From the NCBI GenBank assembly GCA_900541505.1, contig UQKK01000020.1, positions 1-63,764 of the forward strand: a DNA stretch of 63,764 nucleotides, given 5' to 3'. Below are positions 44,663 through 53,395 of the stretch, piece after piece; the stretch's first letter is position 1; every line of letters begins with the position of its first letter. The notes below the pieces were generated by a model. The model saw nothing but the letters and a program-made list of their open reading frames with translations. It was not told the DNA's origin and ran no database searches. Both the position numbers and the translations under genes were made by a program. Source of the DNA: an uncultured Ruminococcus sp. GTDB lineage: Bacteria; Bacillota; Clostridia; Lachnospirales; Lachnospiraceae.

Positions 44663-44884
44663 TTAACTTTCTTCCATCAGCATGGCAATCGCCACGGCAT
44701 CTTCCTCTGCCAGTGTCTGGGCGCAGAGCAGGACATCCTGTACATAAGACTGGGCGAAGTCCAGCTCTCCGGCAATTTCGATAATACTTTTTCCCTTTTT
44801 ATATAAATTCAGTATATGTTCAATTTCTCTTGTTTTCATGCGAATGGTATCGTTAGTGATGGATGGATTGTTAGAATGTGTCAT
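44663..44884 (-). CDS. small HTH-like protein
   Basis: A 73-residue protein with an HTH-like segment (RMKTREIEHILNLYKKGKSI and IEIAGELDFAQSYVQDVLL). AGGAGGCAGCC lies right before the ATG, which supports it as real. It is divergent from the ABC exporter operon by 150 bases. Possible Sigma-70 region 4 or MarR-like mini regulator; I cannot assign a family. The gap 44547-44662 before it shows a loose inverted repeat but no gene. Confidence 0.55.
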   Translation of the reverse strand: MTHSNNPSITNDTIRMKTREIEHILNLYKKGKSIIEIAGELDFAQSYVQDVLLCAQTLAEEDAVAIAMLMEES

Positions 44885-44954
44885 AGGCTGCCTCCTGCGT
44901 AAAAGTATTGATAGCGATATTATAGCATTTTACGGGCGGGATGGAAATAACAGG

Positions 44955-45000
44955 TTGACATAATTTTCAGTTGTGCATACAATAGTTGTAGACGCAACTA
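44955..45000 (+). promoter_or_regulatory. promoter with palindromic operator before the ABC exporter
   Basis: TTGACA (44955-44960), 17 bases, TACAAT (44978-44983). Starting on the last base of the -10 is TAGTTG-TAGACG-CAACTA (44983-45000), a perfect six-base inverted repeat. This position blocks the polymerase when bound. The MarR gene at the end of the same operon (48751) is the natural candidate binder. Confidence 0.72.
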
Positions 45001-45037
45001 ATAAATGAGTGAAATTTTGGTTTAGGAGATAGGGCGT

Positions 45038-46765
45038 ATGCTGAGGCGGATTTTTTCATATACGGGAGAATACAAGAAATACTTGTATCTGGCGGTTCTC
45101 TGTATCACGGGAGAATCCTTTTTTGAACTGGCGATTCCGCTGGTCATGGCTAATATCGTGGATGTGGGCGTGGTAAATGGGGATAAAACATACATTTTCC
45201 AGCAGGGCGGCATCATGATAATTTGCGCATTGATTGCACTGGCGCTGGGGATTGGCAGCGCACGGTTCTCTGCACACTGCGGGCAGGGGCTTGGCGCGAA
45301 TTTGAGGGAAGCGGAATATGCGAAGTTTCAGGAGTTTTCCTTTGCAAATGTGGACCATTTTCAGCTTTCCTCACTGGTGACGAGGATGACCAGCGACATC
45401 ACCAATATTCAGAACACCATTTCCGGCGGTCTGCGCCCGGCGTGCAGGGGACCGGTGATGCTGGTGGCGGCGACGGGAGTGGCATTTTCCATCAATCACG
45501 AGCTGGCAATTGTATTTTTCATTGCGCTCCCGGTGTTGGGGACAGCCCTCTACACGATTATCCGGCGTGTCCGTCCGCTCTATGCGAGGATGCAGTCGGC
45601 GATTGATTTGGTAAACCGCATTGTGCAGGAAAATCTGACGGCAGTCAGAGTGGTGAAAGCCTATGTCCGGGGCGAATATGAGATAGACAAATTTGAGAAG
45701 GTCAACACCAATCTGAAAACCCAGTCAGAGAGGGCGTTTAAGCTCGCTTCCACCAACATGGCGGCGATGCAGTTTGTCATGTACGGAACTATTCTGGCAA
45801 TCCTGTGGTTCGGCGGCAGGATGATACAGATTGGCGACATGAAAGTGGGAGAATTGACCGGATTTTTGAGCTATGTACTGCAGATTTTAAATTCTCTGAT
45901 GATGATTTCCAATATTTTTATGATGATGACGCGCTCCCTTGCTTCGGGAAAAAGAATTATGGAAGTCATTGACGAAGAGATTGACATCCGGGAGGACGAG
46001 GCGGAGGATATCGCTGTGGAGCGAGGCGAAATCCAGTTTGACCATGTATTTTTTAAATATAAGAAAGAGGCACGGGAATATGTGCTGTCTGATATCAACT
46101 TAAAAATTCCGGAAGGAAAGACGGTGGGAATCGTGGGGCAGACCGGCGCGGCGAAGACAACACTGGTGCAGCTCATACCGCGGCTTTACGATGTGTCGCA
46201 GGGGCAGATTCTCATTGACGGCAGACCGGTTGAGAAGTATCCGCTTAAGCATCTGCGGGATGCGGTGGCAATGGTCCTGCAGAAGAACACGCTGTTTTCC
46301 GGGACACTGCGCGACAACCTGCTCTGGGGAAATCCGGATGCCACGCAGGAGGAACTGGATGAGGCGTGCCGTATCGCGGGGGTGGATGAATTTTTAGACA
46401 GGCTGGAAAAGGGCTATGAGACGGAGATGGGGCAGGGCGGTGTCAATGTATCCGGCGGTCAGAAGCAGAGAATCTGTATTGCCAGGGCAATCCTTAAAAA
46501 GCCGAAGGTCCTGATATTGGATGATTCCACAAGTGCGGTGGATACAGCAACAGAGGCAAAGATTCGCGGGGAGCTCGCGCAGAAGCTTCCCCATATGACG
46601 AAGATTATCATCGCCCAGCGCATTTCTTCTGTAAAACACGCGGACTTTATTGTTGTGCTGGATGACGGAAAGATAGAGGGCATCGGCTGTCATGAGGAGC
46701 TCTTGCAGACGAACCGGATTTATCAGGAAATCTATGAATCGCAGAAGGAAGGAGCGGATTTATAA
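45038..46765 (+). CDS. heterodimeric ABC exporter subunit A
   Basis: A 575-residue exporter half: six membrane segments (residues 1-310), then GQTGAAKTT as Walker A (near 370), VSGGQKQRICIARA signature and LILDDSTSAVDTATE, the last with Asp after the Walker B Asp where a catalytic Glu is usual. That marks a degenerate ATP site, typical of the non-catalytic partner in heterodimeric multidrug exporters. GGAGATAGGGCGT precedes the ATG. Its stop overlaps the start of subunit B by one base. Confidence 0.88.
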   Translation: MLRRIFSYTGEYKKYLYLAVLCITGESFFELAIPLVMANIVDVGVVNGDKTYIFQQGGIMIICALIALALGIGSARFSAHCGQGLGANLREAEYAKFQEFSFANVDHFQLSSLVTRMTSDITNIQNTISGGLRPACRGPVMLVAATGVAFSINHELAIVFFIALPVLGTALYTIIRRVRPLYARMQSAIDLVNRIVQENLTAVRVVKAYVRGEYEIDKFEKVNTNLKTQSERAFKLASTNMAAMQFVMYGTILAILWFGGRMIQIGDMKVGELTGFLSYVLQILNSLMMISNIFMMMTRSLASGKRIMEVIDEEIDIREDEAEDIAVERGEIQFDHVFFKYKKEAREYVLSDINLKIPEGKTVGIVGQTGAAKTTLVQLIPRLYDVSQGQILIDGRPVEKYPLKHLRDAVAMVLQKNTLFSGTLRDNLLWGNPDATQEELDEACRIAGVDEFLDRLEKGYETEMGQGGVNVSGGQKQRICIARAILKKPKVLILDDSTSAVDTATEAKIRGELAQKLPHMTKIIIAQRISSVKHADFIVVLDDGKIEGIGCHEELLQTNRIYQEIYESQKEGADL

Positions 46766-48624
46766 TGGCACGTTACACCGGATATAAACGTCCGAAAAAT
46801 ACCAGACGGGCATTGAAGCGGCTGTTGTCTTATATGGGGCTCCACCGCTACATGCTCCTTCTGGTCTGTGTCCTTGTCATTTTCAGTACCGGGGCGAGCG
46901 TGATGGGGACTTACCTGTTAAAGCCTGTCATCAACAATCTCATCCTGCCGGGGAACATACGGGGACTGGCGCTGGCTGTGGCGGGTATGGGCGCCATGTA
47001 TGTGTGCGGCGCCACAGCGACACTTGCCTACAACCGTCTGATGGTGAAGACAGCGCAGAAGATTGTGGGAGACATCCGCCAGGATTTGTTCGCTCATGTG
47101 CAGAAACTGCCGCTTTCCTATTTCGATTCTCATACCCATGGAGAGATGATGAGCCGCTTCACCAATGATGTAGATACTGTACAGGAGGCGCTGAACAACA
47201 GCTTCACCATGGCGGTGCAGAGCTTTCTGACCGTGACGGGGACAATGGTCATGATTTTTGTGCTGAATGTGGAAATGGCGCTCATCAACTGCGCATTTCT
47301 GACAGTGATGTTCGGTTTTATCAAATGGAACAGCAAAAGGAGCAAGGCGTACTATAACCGGCAGCAGGCAGAGCTGGCGGGAATCAACGGTTTTGTGGAG
47401 GAAATGGTAGCAGGTCAGAAGGTTGAGAAAATCTTCAATCATGAAGAGGCGGATATGAAAGAATTTCGCAGGAGGAACGAGGCGCTCAGAAAAGCGGCGA
47501 CCAGCGCGCTGAGCTATTCCGGCATGATGATTCCTTCTGTAGTGTCGCTTTCCTACGCAAATTACGCGGTGTGCGCCTGTGTGGGCGGTCTGTTTGCGCT
47601 GAACGGTCTCATGGACTTGGGAAGCCTTGCATCCTATCTGGTTTATGTGCGCCAGAGTGCTATGCCGCTCAACCAGTTTACACAGCAGATAAATTTTATT
47701 TTGTCCGCGCTGGCAGGGGCAGAGCGAATCTTTGAGATGATGGAAGAGCCCGTGGAAGTGGATGAAGGCAGGACAACACTTGTGAGAGTCAGGGAAAAGC
47801 CGGACGGGAGCCTGGAGGAATGTGAGGAGTACACGGGAATCTTCGCCTGGAAACAGGAGAAGAAGCCGTCTGGGATAAAACTTGTGCGTCTGAAAGGCGA
47901 TGTCCGCTTTGAGGAAGTCACCTTCGGTTATGTGCCGGAGAAGCCTGTGTTAAATAAAATCAGCCTATACGCAAAGCCGGGGCAGAAGATTGCGTTTGTG
48001 GGTTCCACAGGCGCAGGCAAGACAACGATTATCAATCTCATCAACCGCTTTTATGAGATTCAGGGCGGCAGGATTCTGTATGACGGGATTGATATCCGGG
48101 ATATCCGAAAAGAGGATTTGAGAAAATCTTTGTCCATGGTTATCCAGGATACCCACCTGTTTACAGGAACTATTGCTGAAAACATTCGTTACGGGCGTCT
48201 AAACGCTGCGGACGAGGACGTCAGAAACGCCGCCGCGGTCGCGAACGCGGATTCGTTTATCCGCAGGCTTCCCGATGGGTATGATACTATGCTCTACAGT
48301 GATGGCAGCAATCTCTCCCAGGGACAGCGGCAGCTTCTGGCAATCGCCAGGGCAGCCGTGGCGCGTCCTCCGGTGCTGATTCTCGATGAGGCGACCAGCT
48401 CCATTGACACGAGGACAGAGCGGCTGATTGAGAAGGGCATGGATGCCATTATGGAGGGCAGGACCGTCTTTGTCATCGCTCACCGTTTGTCTACCGTGCG
48501 CAATTCTAAGGCAATCATGGTGCTGGAAAAGGGCGAGATTATAGAGCGGGGAAGCCATGGGGAACTGCTTGCGCAGAAGGGGCGGTACTATCAGCTGTAC
48601 ACGGGAATGTACGAGTTGGAGTAA
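46765..48624 (+). CDS. heterodimeric ABC exporter subunit B
   Basis: A 619-residue exporter half with canonical site residues: GSTGAGKTT (near residue 411), LSQGQRQLLAIARA signature (LSQGQ, the partner form) and ILDEATSSIDTRTE with the catalytic Glu. A 50-residue charged insertion lies between membrane and ATPase domains (DGSLEECEEYTG). Coupled to subunit A by a one-base overlap. Together they would export drugs, lipids or peptides; the MarR operator before the operon and the MarR gene after it point to an inducible multidrug pump. Confidence 0.89.
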   Translation: MARYTGYKRPKNTRRALKRLLSYMGLHRYMLLLVCVLVIFSTGASVMGTYLLKPVINNLILPGNIRGLALAVAGMGAMYVCGATATLAYNRLMVKTAQKIVGDIRQDLFAHVQKLPLSYFDSHTHGEMMSRFTNDVDTVQEALNNSFTMAVQSFLTVTGTMVMIFVLNVEMALINCAFLTVMFGFIKWNSKRSKAYYNRQQAELAGINGFVEEMVAGQKVEKIFNHEEADMKEFRRRNEALRKAATSALSYSGMMIPSVVSLSYANYAVCACVGGLFALNGLMDLGSLASYLVYVRQSAMPLNQFTQQINFILSALAGAERIFEMMEEPVEVDEGRTTLVRVREKPDGSLEECEEYTGIFAWKQEKKPSGIKLVRLKGDVRFEEVTFGYVPEKPVLNKISLYAKPGQKIAFVGSTGAGKTTIINLINRFYEIQGGRILYDGIDIRDIRKEDLRKSLSMVIQDTHLFTGTIAENIRYGRLNAADEDVRNAAAVANADSFIRRLPDGYDTMLYSDGSNLSQGQRQLLAIARAAVARPPVLILDEATSSIDTRTERLIEKGMDAIMEGRTVFVIAHRLSTVRNSKAIMVLEKGEIIERGSHGELLAQKGRYYQLYTGMYELE

Positions 48625-48750
48625 GAAAAATGCTCTGCAAAGCAGGGCGCCCTTAAGGCAAAGCTGCAAAAGGGAAGCCGGAAACCGAAATGAAAAAAGC
48701 CGGAAAGTAAGGCGCGCGGCAGGAATCGGAAATGGAAGGAAAGGTTAAAA

Positions 48751-49173
48751 ATGGATAGGGAAGCAATCAGAAAGACATTTTTTCAGATAGAGCAGACAAA
48801 ACGCAAGGCGGTACAGAATTACCTGCGGGAAATCGGACTCACGCCCGGACAGGGGCAGGCGAGGATTTTGCAGTATTTGGCAGGGCATGAGCCTGTGACG
48901 CAGAAAAAACTGGCACAGGAGTGTGACCTGGATGTCACCACCTTGTCCAGGGTACTGGACCGGCTGGAAAAGGAAGGGTATCTGACGAGGATGCCAAACC
49001 CTGAGTGCAGACGGTCTTATCTGGTGGCGCTGACACAGGCAGGGTACGAAAAAGCAGACGAAGTGAAAGTAGGGTTTTCCAGGCTGGAGGAAAAGATGTG
49101 CGCGGGTCTGACGGAGGAAGAGGGAGAGACGCTGCTCGCACTTTTGAAAAAAGTACAGAAGCAGCGCCTGTAA
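48751..49173 (+). CDS. MarR-family regulator of the ABC exporter
   Basis: A 140-residue MarR protein: winged helix QKKLAQECDLDVTTLSRVLD (recognition helix, residues 51-70) and wing GYLTRMPNPECRRSYLVAL. It ends the operon after the two exporter genes with a 126-base gap. The palindrome over the -10 of the operon promoter (44983-45000) is its likely binding site, giving a self-repressing drug-inducible loop. Confidence 0.85.
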   Translation: MDREAIRKTFFQIEQTKRKAVQNYLREIGLTPGQGQARILQYLAGHEPVTQKKLAQECDLDVTTLSRVLDRLEKEGYLTRMPNPECRRSYLVALTQAGYEKADEVKVGFSRLEEKMCAGLTEEEGETLLALLKKVQKQRL

Positions 49174-49324
49174 CATAACAGGGGGATTTTCGGGAAAAAG
49201 AGAGAAGAGTCTGCCCGCCTTTACGCTGTAGAAACCATGAGTTCTGATAAGAATATACACGCCTCCTGCTTTTGACGCATATGATAGAACAGGCGGAAAA
49301 GAGAAGAAAGAAGGAGGAATTTTT

Positions 49325-49612
49325 ATGCAGGTGACGGATTATGTGAAACCGGAATTGCTCGTTGTGGCGGTGGTCCTCTATTTTTTGGACACCGCACTGA
49401 AAAAGAGCGCTGTGATAAAAGAGAAATATGTGCTGTTTATTACCGGAGGAGTGGGCATCGCCATCTGCGCGCTGTATGTGTTTGCCACCACAGCGTGCAC
49501 CTGCCCGAAAGAGGCGGCAATGGCGGCATTTACGGCAATCACGCAGGGAATCCTGCTGGCGGGAGCGAGTACCTATATCAAGGTGATGATAGGACAGATA
49601 AAGCAGAAATAG
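49325..49612 (+). CDS. small holin-like membrane protein
   Basis: A 95-residue protein with three hydrophobic segments (VKPELLVVAVVLYFLDT, YVLFITGGVGIAICALYVFA, FTAITQGILLAGASTYI) and charged loops. This is the layout of the phage holin 5_2/BhlA-like family in Clostridia. AAGAAGGAGG precedes the ATG. No lysin or phage genes flank it, so this could be a chromosomal holin-like protein with another use. Confidence 0.6.
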   Translation: MQVTDYVKPELLVVAVVLYFLDTALKKSAVIKEKYVLFITGGVGIAICALYVFATTACTCPKEAAMAAFTAITQGILLAGASTYIKVMIGQIKQK

Positions 49613-49790
49613 AGAAAATTGTATGACGTAAATCCATGAATGATTTGTTAAGGTCTTTTCAATCAGATTTACAAAATTCATAAATCAGAGGTTTTTCCCT
49701 TCCGCTAAGTTTACTTCTGCCCTCAAATTGGATATACTATAAGTGACCTCAAGTTTTCTTTAGATTTCAAGAATAGAAAGGGTGACTTTT

Positions 49791-50048
49791 ATGAATTTGG
49801 CGAAAATCTCTGCAAATGGTCAGATTACTGTGCCGGTAGAAATACGGCGGCTGCTCGGCTTAAAATCCGGGGATAAAATTCTGTTTTTCCAGAAGCAGGA
49901 CGGGGAAGTCGTTATAAGTAATGCTTCTTCCACAGCAATCCGAAAAGCGCAGGCTGCCTTTACTGGGGCTGCCGAAGAGATGGGCGTTTCCAGTGAGGAG
50001 GATATTCAGGCACTTGTAGACGAAGTACGCTACGGAAAGGAAAGATAA
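49791..50048 (+). CDS. AbrB/MazE-type antitoxin
   Basis: An 85-residue SpoVT/AbrB swapped-hairpin DNA-binding protein (LAKISANGQITVPVEIRRLL, GLKSGDKILFF), with a C-terminal tail for toxin neutralisation. The ATG at 49791 has AAAGGGTGA upstream; a GTG at 49782 is an alternative. It is two bases from the PIN toxin gene, forming a VapBC-like pair. Such antitoxins usually repress their own promoter; GGATATACTATAAG near 49730 may hold the -10. Confidence 0.85.
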   Translation: MNLAKISANGQITVPVEIRRLLGLKSGDKILFFQKQDGEVVISNASSTAIRKAQAAFTGAAEEMGVSSEEDIQALVDEVRYGKER

Positions 50049-50049
50049 T

Positions 50050-50448
50050 ATGCGGGTATTGGTTGATACAAATATCCTGTTTTCTGCTTTGGTTTTTCCT
50101 CGGTCTAAACCGGCGCAGGCGCTGTTGTATGTCGCGGATAATCACGAGATTGTTTTGTGTGACCGCAACATTGTGGAGTTGCGGGACATTTTGAAACGGA
50201 AAGCGCCTAAGTTCCTGCCGGATGCGGAAGTGCTGCTTGCTGAAATGTCTTATGAATTGATTCTGGCGGTAGACCATGCGGAAAAGTTAATACGCGACGC
50301 AAAAGACCAGCCGATTTTAAATGCGGCAATCGTGGCTGATGTGGATATTATTCTGACGGGAGATAAGGACTTTTTAAGTCTGGAAATGGAACATCCCAAA
50401 TGTATGACAGTCGCACAATTTTTTGAAAGTGAGGGAGTCGAAGAATAG
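50050..50448 (+). CDS. PIN-domain toxin (VapC-like ribonuclease)
   Basis: A 132-residue PIN-domain protein with the acidic catalytic set: LVDTNILFSAL (Asp near residue 5), CDRNIVELRDI (Glu near 44) and DVDIILTGDKDFLSLE (two Asp near 97-106). It should be an RNase held inactive by the AbrB-type antitoxin just upstream. Both frames are intact and a strong terminator follows. Confidence 0.86.
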   Translation: MRVLVDTNILFSALVFPRSKPAQALLYVADNHEIVLCDRNIVELRDILKRKAPKFLPDAEVLLAEMSYELILAVDHAEKLIRDAKDQPILNAAIVADVDIILTGDKDFLSLEMEHPKCMTVAQFFESEGVEE

Positions 50449-50475
50449 TCGATTCCTCAGTTTACTATACTAAGC

Positions 50476-50525
50476 AAAAAATCAGGAAGAAATCTTCGTG
50501 TAAAGAGATTTCTTCCTGATTTTTT
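50476..50525. terminator. strong bidirectional terminator
   Basis: Twenty-base arms at 50476-50495 and 50506-50525 pair perfectly. The A-run on the left and T-run on the right make it work on both strands, between the PIN toxin gene and the convergent SDR gene. Confidence 0.88.
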
Positions 50526-50579
50526 GCTGCTGGAGCGACTCTACGCGAACCCCTCTGTCGTACTGCGCGGTCTGATTCC

Positions 50580-51341
50580 TTAATCGCGAATCACTCCGCC
50601 ATCCAGATTCATAGACTCACCGCTGATATTGCGCGCTGCATCGGAAGCTAAGAAGCATACCAGATTAGCGACGTCATCGGGCTGCTGGAAGCGTTTGAGC
50701 GGAATACCGGATTCCATCATTGTGCGGGCTTCTTCTCTGCTCATTCCTGTGTTATTGCTGATATTATCGATAACAGCCTCAATCATCGGCGTAGCCACGG
50801 AGCCGGGGCAGATGGCATTTACGGTAATATCGTACTGTCCTAATTCTGCGGCTAACGCTCTCGTAAATCCAATGACCGCCGCTTTGGAGGCGCAGTATGC
50901 GCAGGAATTTGCAAAACCGTTTTTGCCTGCGATGGAAGCGATATTGATAATGCTGCCGGGCTTGCCCTCTTTGACTAAGGCTCTTACGACCGCCTGGGTG
51001 CACATAAAGGTTCCTTTCGTATTTACGTCGAAGATTTTTTCCCATGTTTCGAGCTGGAAATCAACAAGCGGCGCTTCGATAGCGATTCCGGCGTTGTTTA
51101 CAAGGGTGTCAATGCATCCGAATTTTGAGATATAACATTCCATGACTTCTTTCACACTTTTCTCGTCAGAGATATCACAGCTCACCGGGAAAAAGGTGTC
51201 TGATTTTTCTTTCCATGCAGGCTCTTTTAAGTCCACGGCTATGACGGTCGCTCCGTCATTCAGAAAATGTTCGGCAATCGCTCTGCCGGAGCCTCCGCCT
51301 GCACCAGTTACCATGACTACTTTATCTTTAAAATTATACAT
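50580..51341 (-). CDS. short-chain dehydrogenase/reductase
   Basis: A 253-residue classical SDR: TGAGGGSGRAIA (NAD(P)-binding Gly motif, near residues 12-23), NNAGIAIEAP, and catalytic Ser (IINIASIAGKNG, near 137) with YCASKAAVIG (YxxxK, near 150-154). Start at 51341 follows GGAGGT. Its ATG overlaps the stop of the Gfo/Idh/MocA gene (TAATG), so the two are translated together. The pair would oxidise or reduce a polyol, sugar acid or similar; substrate unknown. Confidence 0.9.
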   Translation of the reverse strand: MYNFKDKVVMVTGAGGGSGRAIAEHFLNDGATVIAVDLKEPAWKEKSDTFFPVSCDISDEKSVKEVMECYISKFGCIDTLVNNAGIAIEAPLVDFQLETWEKIFDVNTKGTFMCTQAVVRALVKEGKPGSIINIASIAGKNGFANSCAYCASKAAVIGFTRALAAELGQYDITVNAICPGSVATPMIEAVIDNISNNTGMSREEARTMMESGIPLKRFQQPDDVANLVCFLASDAARNISGESMNLDGGVIRD

Positions 51342-52414
51342 TATTTTACCTCCGTCCATTTTGAATCTGAATTTGCGCTTGTATAGATTGCTTCACATAT
51401 TGCGGCGTTGAGATATCCGTCTTTGAATGTCGGATAGGTCGGTTCTTTTGAGGGAACGCCGGCTTCCATGTCTTTATAAACTTCCCGGAAGAAGGAAGAG
51501 AAGGTGTTGGGGAAACCTCCGGCAAAGGCATTTGTCTCGCAGAGTGTTCCGCCGAATTTTGTGGCTGTCTTTAATTTGTATGGGTCCTCAGAGTTCCAGC
51601 TCACGGTCTGATTTGTGCCTGTGATTTCCATAGAAACATAATTGCTGCGTCCGTGTGTGACTTCCGAGAGAAACAGGTTTCCGATGGCGCCGTTATCAAA
51701 CCGGAGAGCGGCGATGACTGCATCGTCGGAATCCACATGGATTTTTTCTGCTCCATCCTGGGGGGATTCGTACATCATGCCGTCTTTTATATAGCGGTCC
51801 GGCGTGAATTTGCCGTAAGTAGCGCTGACCTCTGTAATCTCATGACCGGTGAGGAAACGCACCAGGTCAATCCAGTGGGAACCGATTTCTGTGGTTGCTC
51901 TCATAGGACCGGCGAGGGCTTCCTGATACCGCCACATATAATCTGCCGGGAGTGCATGAAATTCCTGTTCATATGTACCGTGTACGAGACAGAGACGTCC
52001 GAATGCATCGGAAGTCACCTTTTTTCTGAACTCTCCGCATGCCTGGTGATATCTTACATTGAAGTTGACCGCCGTCACGACGCCTTTCTCAGAAGCAGTT
52101 TCATAGAGATTTTTTGCTTCCGCTGCTGTTAAGCACAAGGGCTTTTCGCAGATGACGTGCTTGCCGGCAAGGATTAATTCTTTTACCATCTCATAGTGGA
52201 GAGTGGGCGGCGTGCAGACATGGACGATATCGATGTCGTCTTTGAGCGCACGGCTGAAATCTAAGGAAGATTCTTCTATATTCCATGTCTTTTGGAATTG
52301 TTCCATTTCTTCCTGAACTGCGCCTACGACAAGGGAGATTTTCTTTCCCATCCCTGTCAGTTCCTGTGCGTGTGTGTTTGCGATGTTTCCCGAACCTATA
52401 ATTGCTATTTTCAT
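51341..52414 (-). CDS. Gfo/Idh/MocA-family oxidoreductase
   Basis: A 357-residue NAD(P)-dependent dehydrogenase: IGSGNIANTHAQ (Rossmann motif, near residues 6-16), HVCTPPTLHYEM, and VICEKPLCLTAAEA with the EKP signature (near 93-95), then a C-terminal alpha/beta substrate domain. First gene of a minus-strand two-gene operon with the SDR. It starts just left of a 17-base inverted repeat shared with the divergent Crp/Fnr gene. Confidence 0.9.
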   Translation of the reverse strand: MKIAIIGSGNIANTHAQELTGMGKKISLVVGAVQEEMEQFQKTWNIEESSLDFSRALKDDIDIVHVCTPPTLHYEMVKELILAGKHVICEKPLCLTAAEAKNLYETASEKGVVTAVNFNVRYHQACGEFRKKVTSDAFGRLCLVHGTYEQEFHALPADYMWRYQEALAGPMRATTEIGSHWIDLVRFLTGHEITEVSATYGKFTPDRYIKDGMMYESPQDGAEKIHVDSDDAVIAALRFDNGAIGNLFLSEVTHGRSNYVSMEITGTNQTVSWNSEDPYKLKTATKFGGTLCETNAFAGGFPNTFSSFFREVYKDMEAGVPSKEPTYPTFKDGYLNAAICEAIYTSANSDSKWTEVK

Positions 52415-52436
52415 ATAAAACTCCTTTCTTTTGGCT

Positions 52437-52556
52437 TAGCGTCGGTGTACAAGGGGCAATACGCCTCAAACCGTGTGATTTCGGCATTTTTCAGCGTTAT
52501 TCTCAATCGGCGTATATCCAGTACACCTCAATCGTCTGTCTTGTACACCGGCGCTA
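52437..52556. promoter_or_regulatory. divergent control region with widely spaced inverted repeat
   Basis: TAGCGTCGGTGTACAAG (52437-52453) and CTTGTACACCGGCGCTA (52540-52556) are inverted copies with 16 of 17 positions matched, 86 bases apart. A further GTACACC half lies at 52521-52527. It sits between the divergent oxidoreductase and Crp/Fnr genes, so it may be a paired operator. The remaining stretch to 52645 has no other evident structure. Confidence 0.6.
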
Positions 52557-52645
52557 CTGCCTTGCTATTTCTAATTCGAGATTATATAATTTTTGAAAAA
52601 GTCAAAAAAGGTCAAATGACCTTTTTGCAAAAGGGGAGAGATGCT

Positions 52646-53359
52646 ATGATGAGTCCAATGAAAGAGAAAAATAACTTTAGAGAGCAAAGCGTATTGGAAG
52701 AAGGAAATGTTTTTCAGAATATTTCAAAACGTCTGTATCAAAACGCGGTTCCTGTATTTATGAAGAAAGGAGGCATCTTAATCCAAAAGGGTGAAAAAGC
52801 AGATTGCGCGTATTATATTGTGAGCGGGAAAGTATATGTACAGTCAGAGTTTTTGGACGGGAATGTGTACCAGTTTTCTTATCTGGGAAAGGGTGCAATT
52901 GTGTCAGACATCGAAGTCCTGTCGGGAACTTATATTAATGCAGCAACCCTCATCGTGGCAGAAGACATGTTGGCTTTAAAAATCCCTATTAAATTATTTG
53001 CAGAAGAACTTCGTACAAACCTGGACTTTTTGTATCACGTCTCTACGAGCATGGCGAACAAGATGTATAACAGCAGCTATGAACGGGGACAGAATCTATT
53101 TAAAAAAGGAATCTTTAAAGTGGTGCTGTATCTGATTCGCTGTTATGAATTGGATGAGTTTGAGGAGGAGACTGTGAAAATAAGAAAAACAAGACCGGTG
53201 ATTGCAAGTGAGATAGGAATCAGTATCAAAACACTGAACCGGTCGATTGAACAGCTCCATAAGAACAATCAGATTTCCATTGAAAGAGGAAAGATTACTA
53301 TTAATGAAAAACAATTTCAGCAATTAATCAGTCTGGCAGAGGAAAAGGCTTTGTATTAA
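52646..53359 (+). CDS. Crp/Fnr-family regulator
   Basis: A 237-residue regulator: cyclic-nucleotide-binding fold (residues 25-140, ILIQKGEKADCAYYIVSGKV) and C-terminal winged helix (IASEIGISIKTLNRSIEQL). No Fe-S cysteines of FNR type are placed at the N-terminus, so it senses another small ligand. The ATG at 52646 follows AGGGGAGAG; an open frame extends far upstream but lacks a ribosome site. It ends 36 bases before the purine-nucleoside operon and probably leads it. Confidence 0.84.
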   Translation: MMSPMKEKNNFREQSVLEEGNVFQNISKRLYQNAVPVFMKKGGILIQKGEKADCAYYIVSGKVYVQSEFLDGNVYQFSYLGKGAIVSDIEVLSGTYINAATLIVAEDMLALKIPIKLFAEELRTNLDFLYHVSTSMANKMYNSSYERGQNLFKKGIFKVVLYLIRCYELDEFEEETVKIRKTRPVIASEIGISIKTLNRSIEQLHKNNQISIERGKITINEKQFQQLISLAEEKALY

Positions 53360-53395
53360 AGGAGTTATGGATTCAAAAAAAGAGGAGGAAAACAG

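Noticed and set aside
49325..49612. Prophage lysis module
   Set aside because: The holin-like gene has no lysin or other phage gene beside it.
53360..53395. Purine riboswitch before the nucleoside importer
   Set aside because: The gap to the Crp/Fnr gene is only 36 bases and shows no aptamer-like stems.
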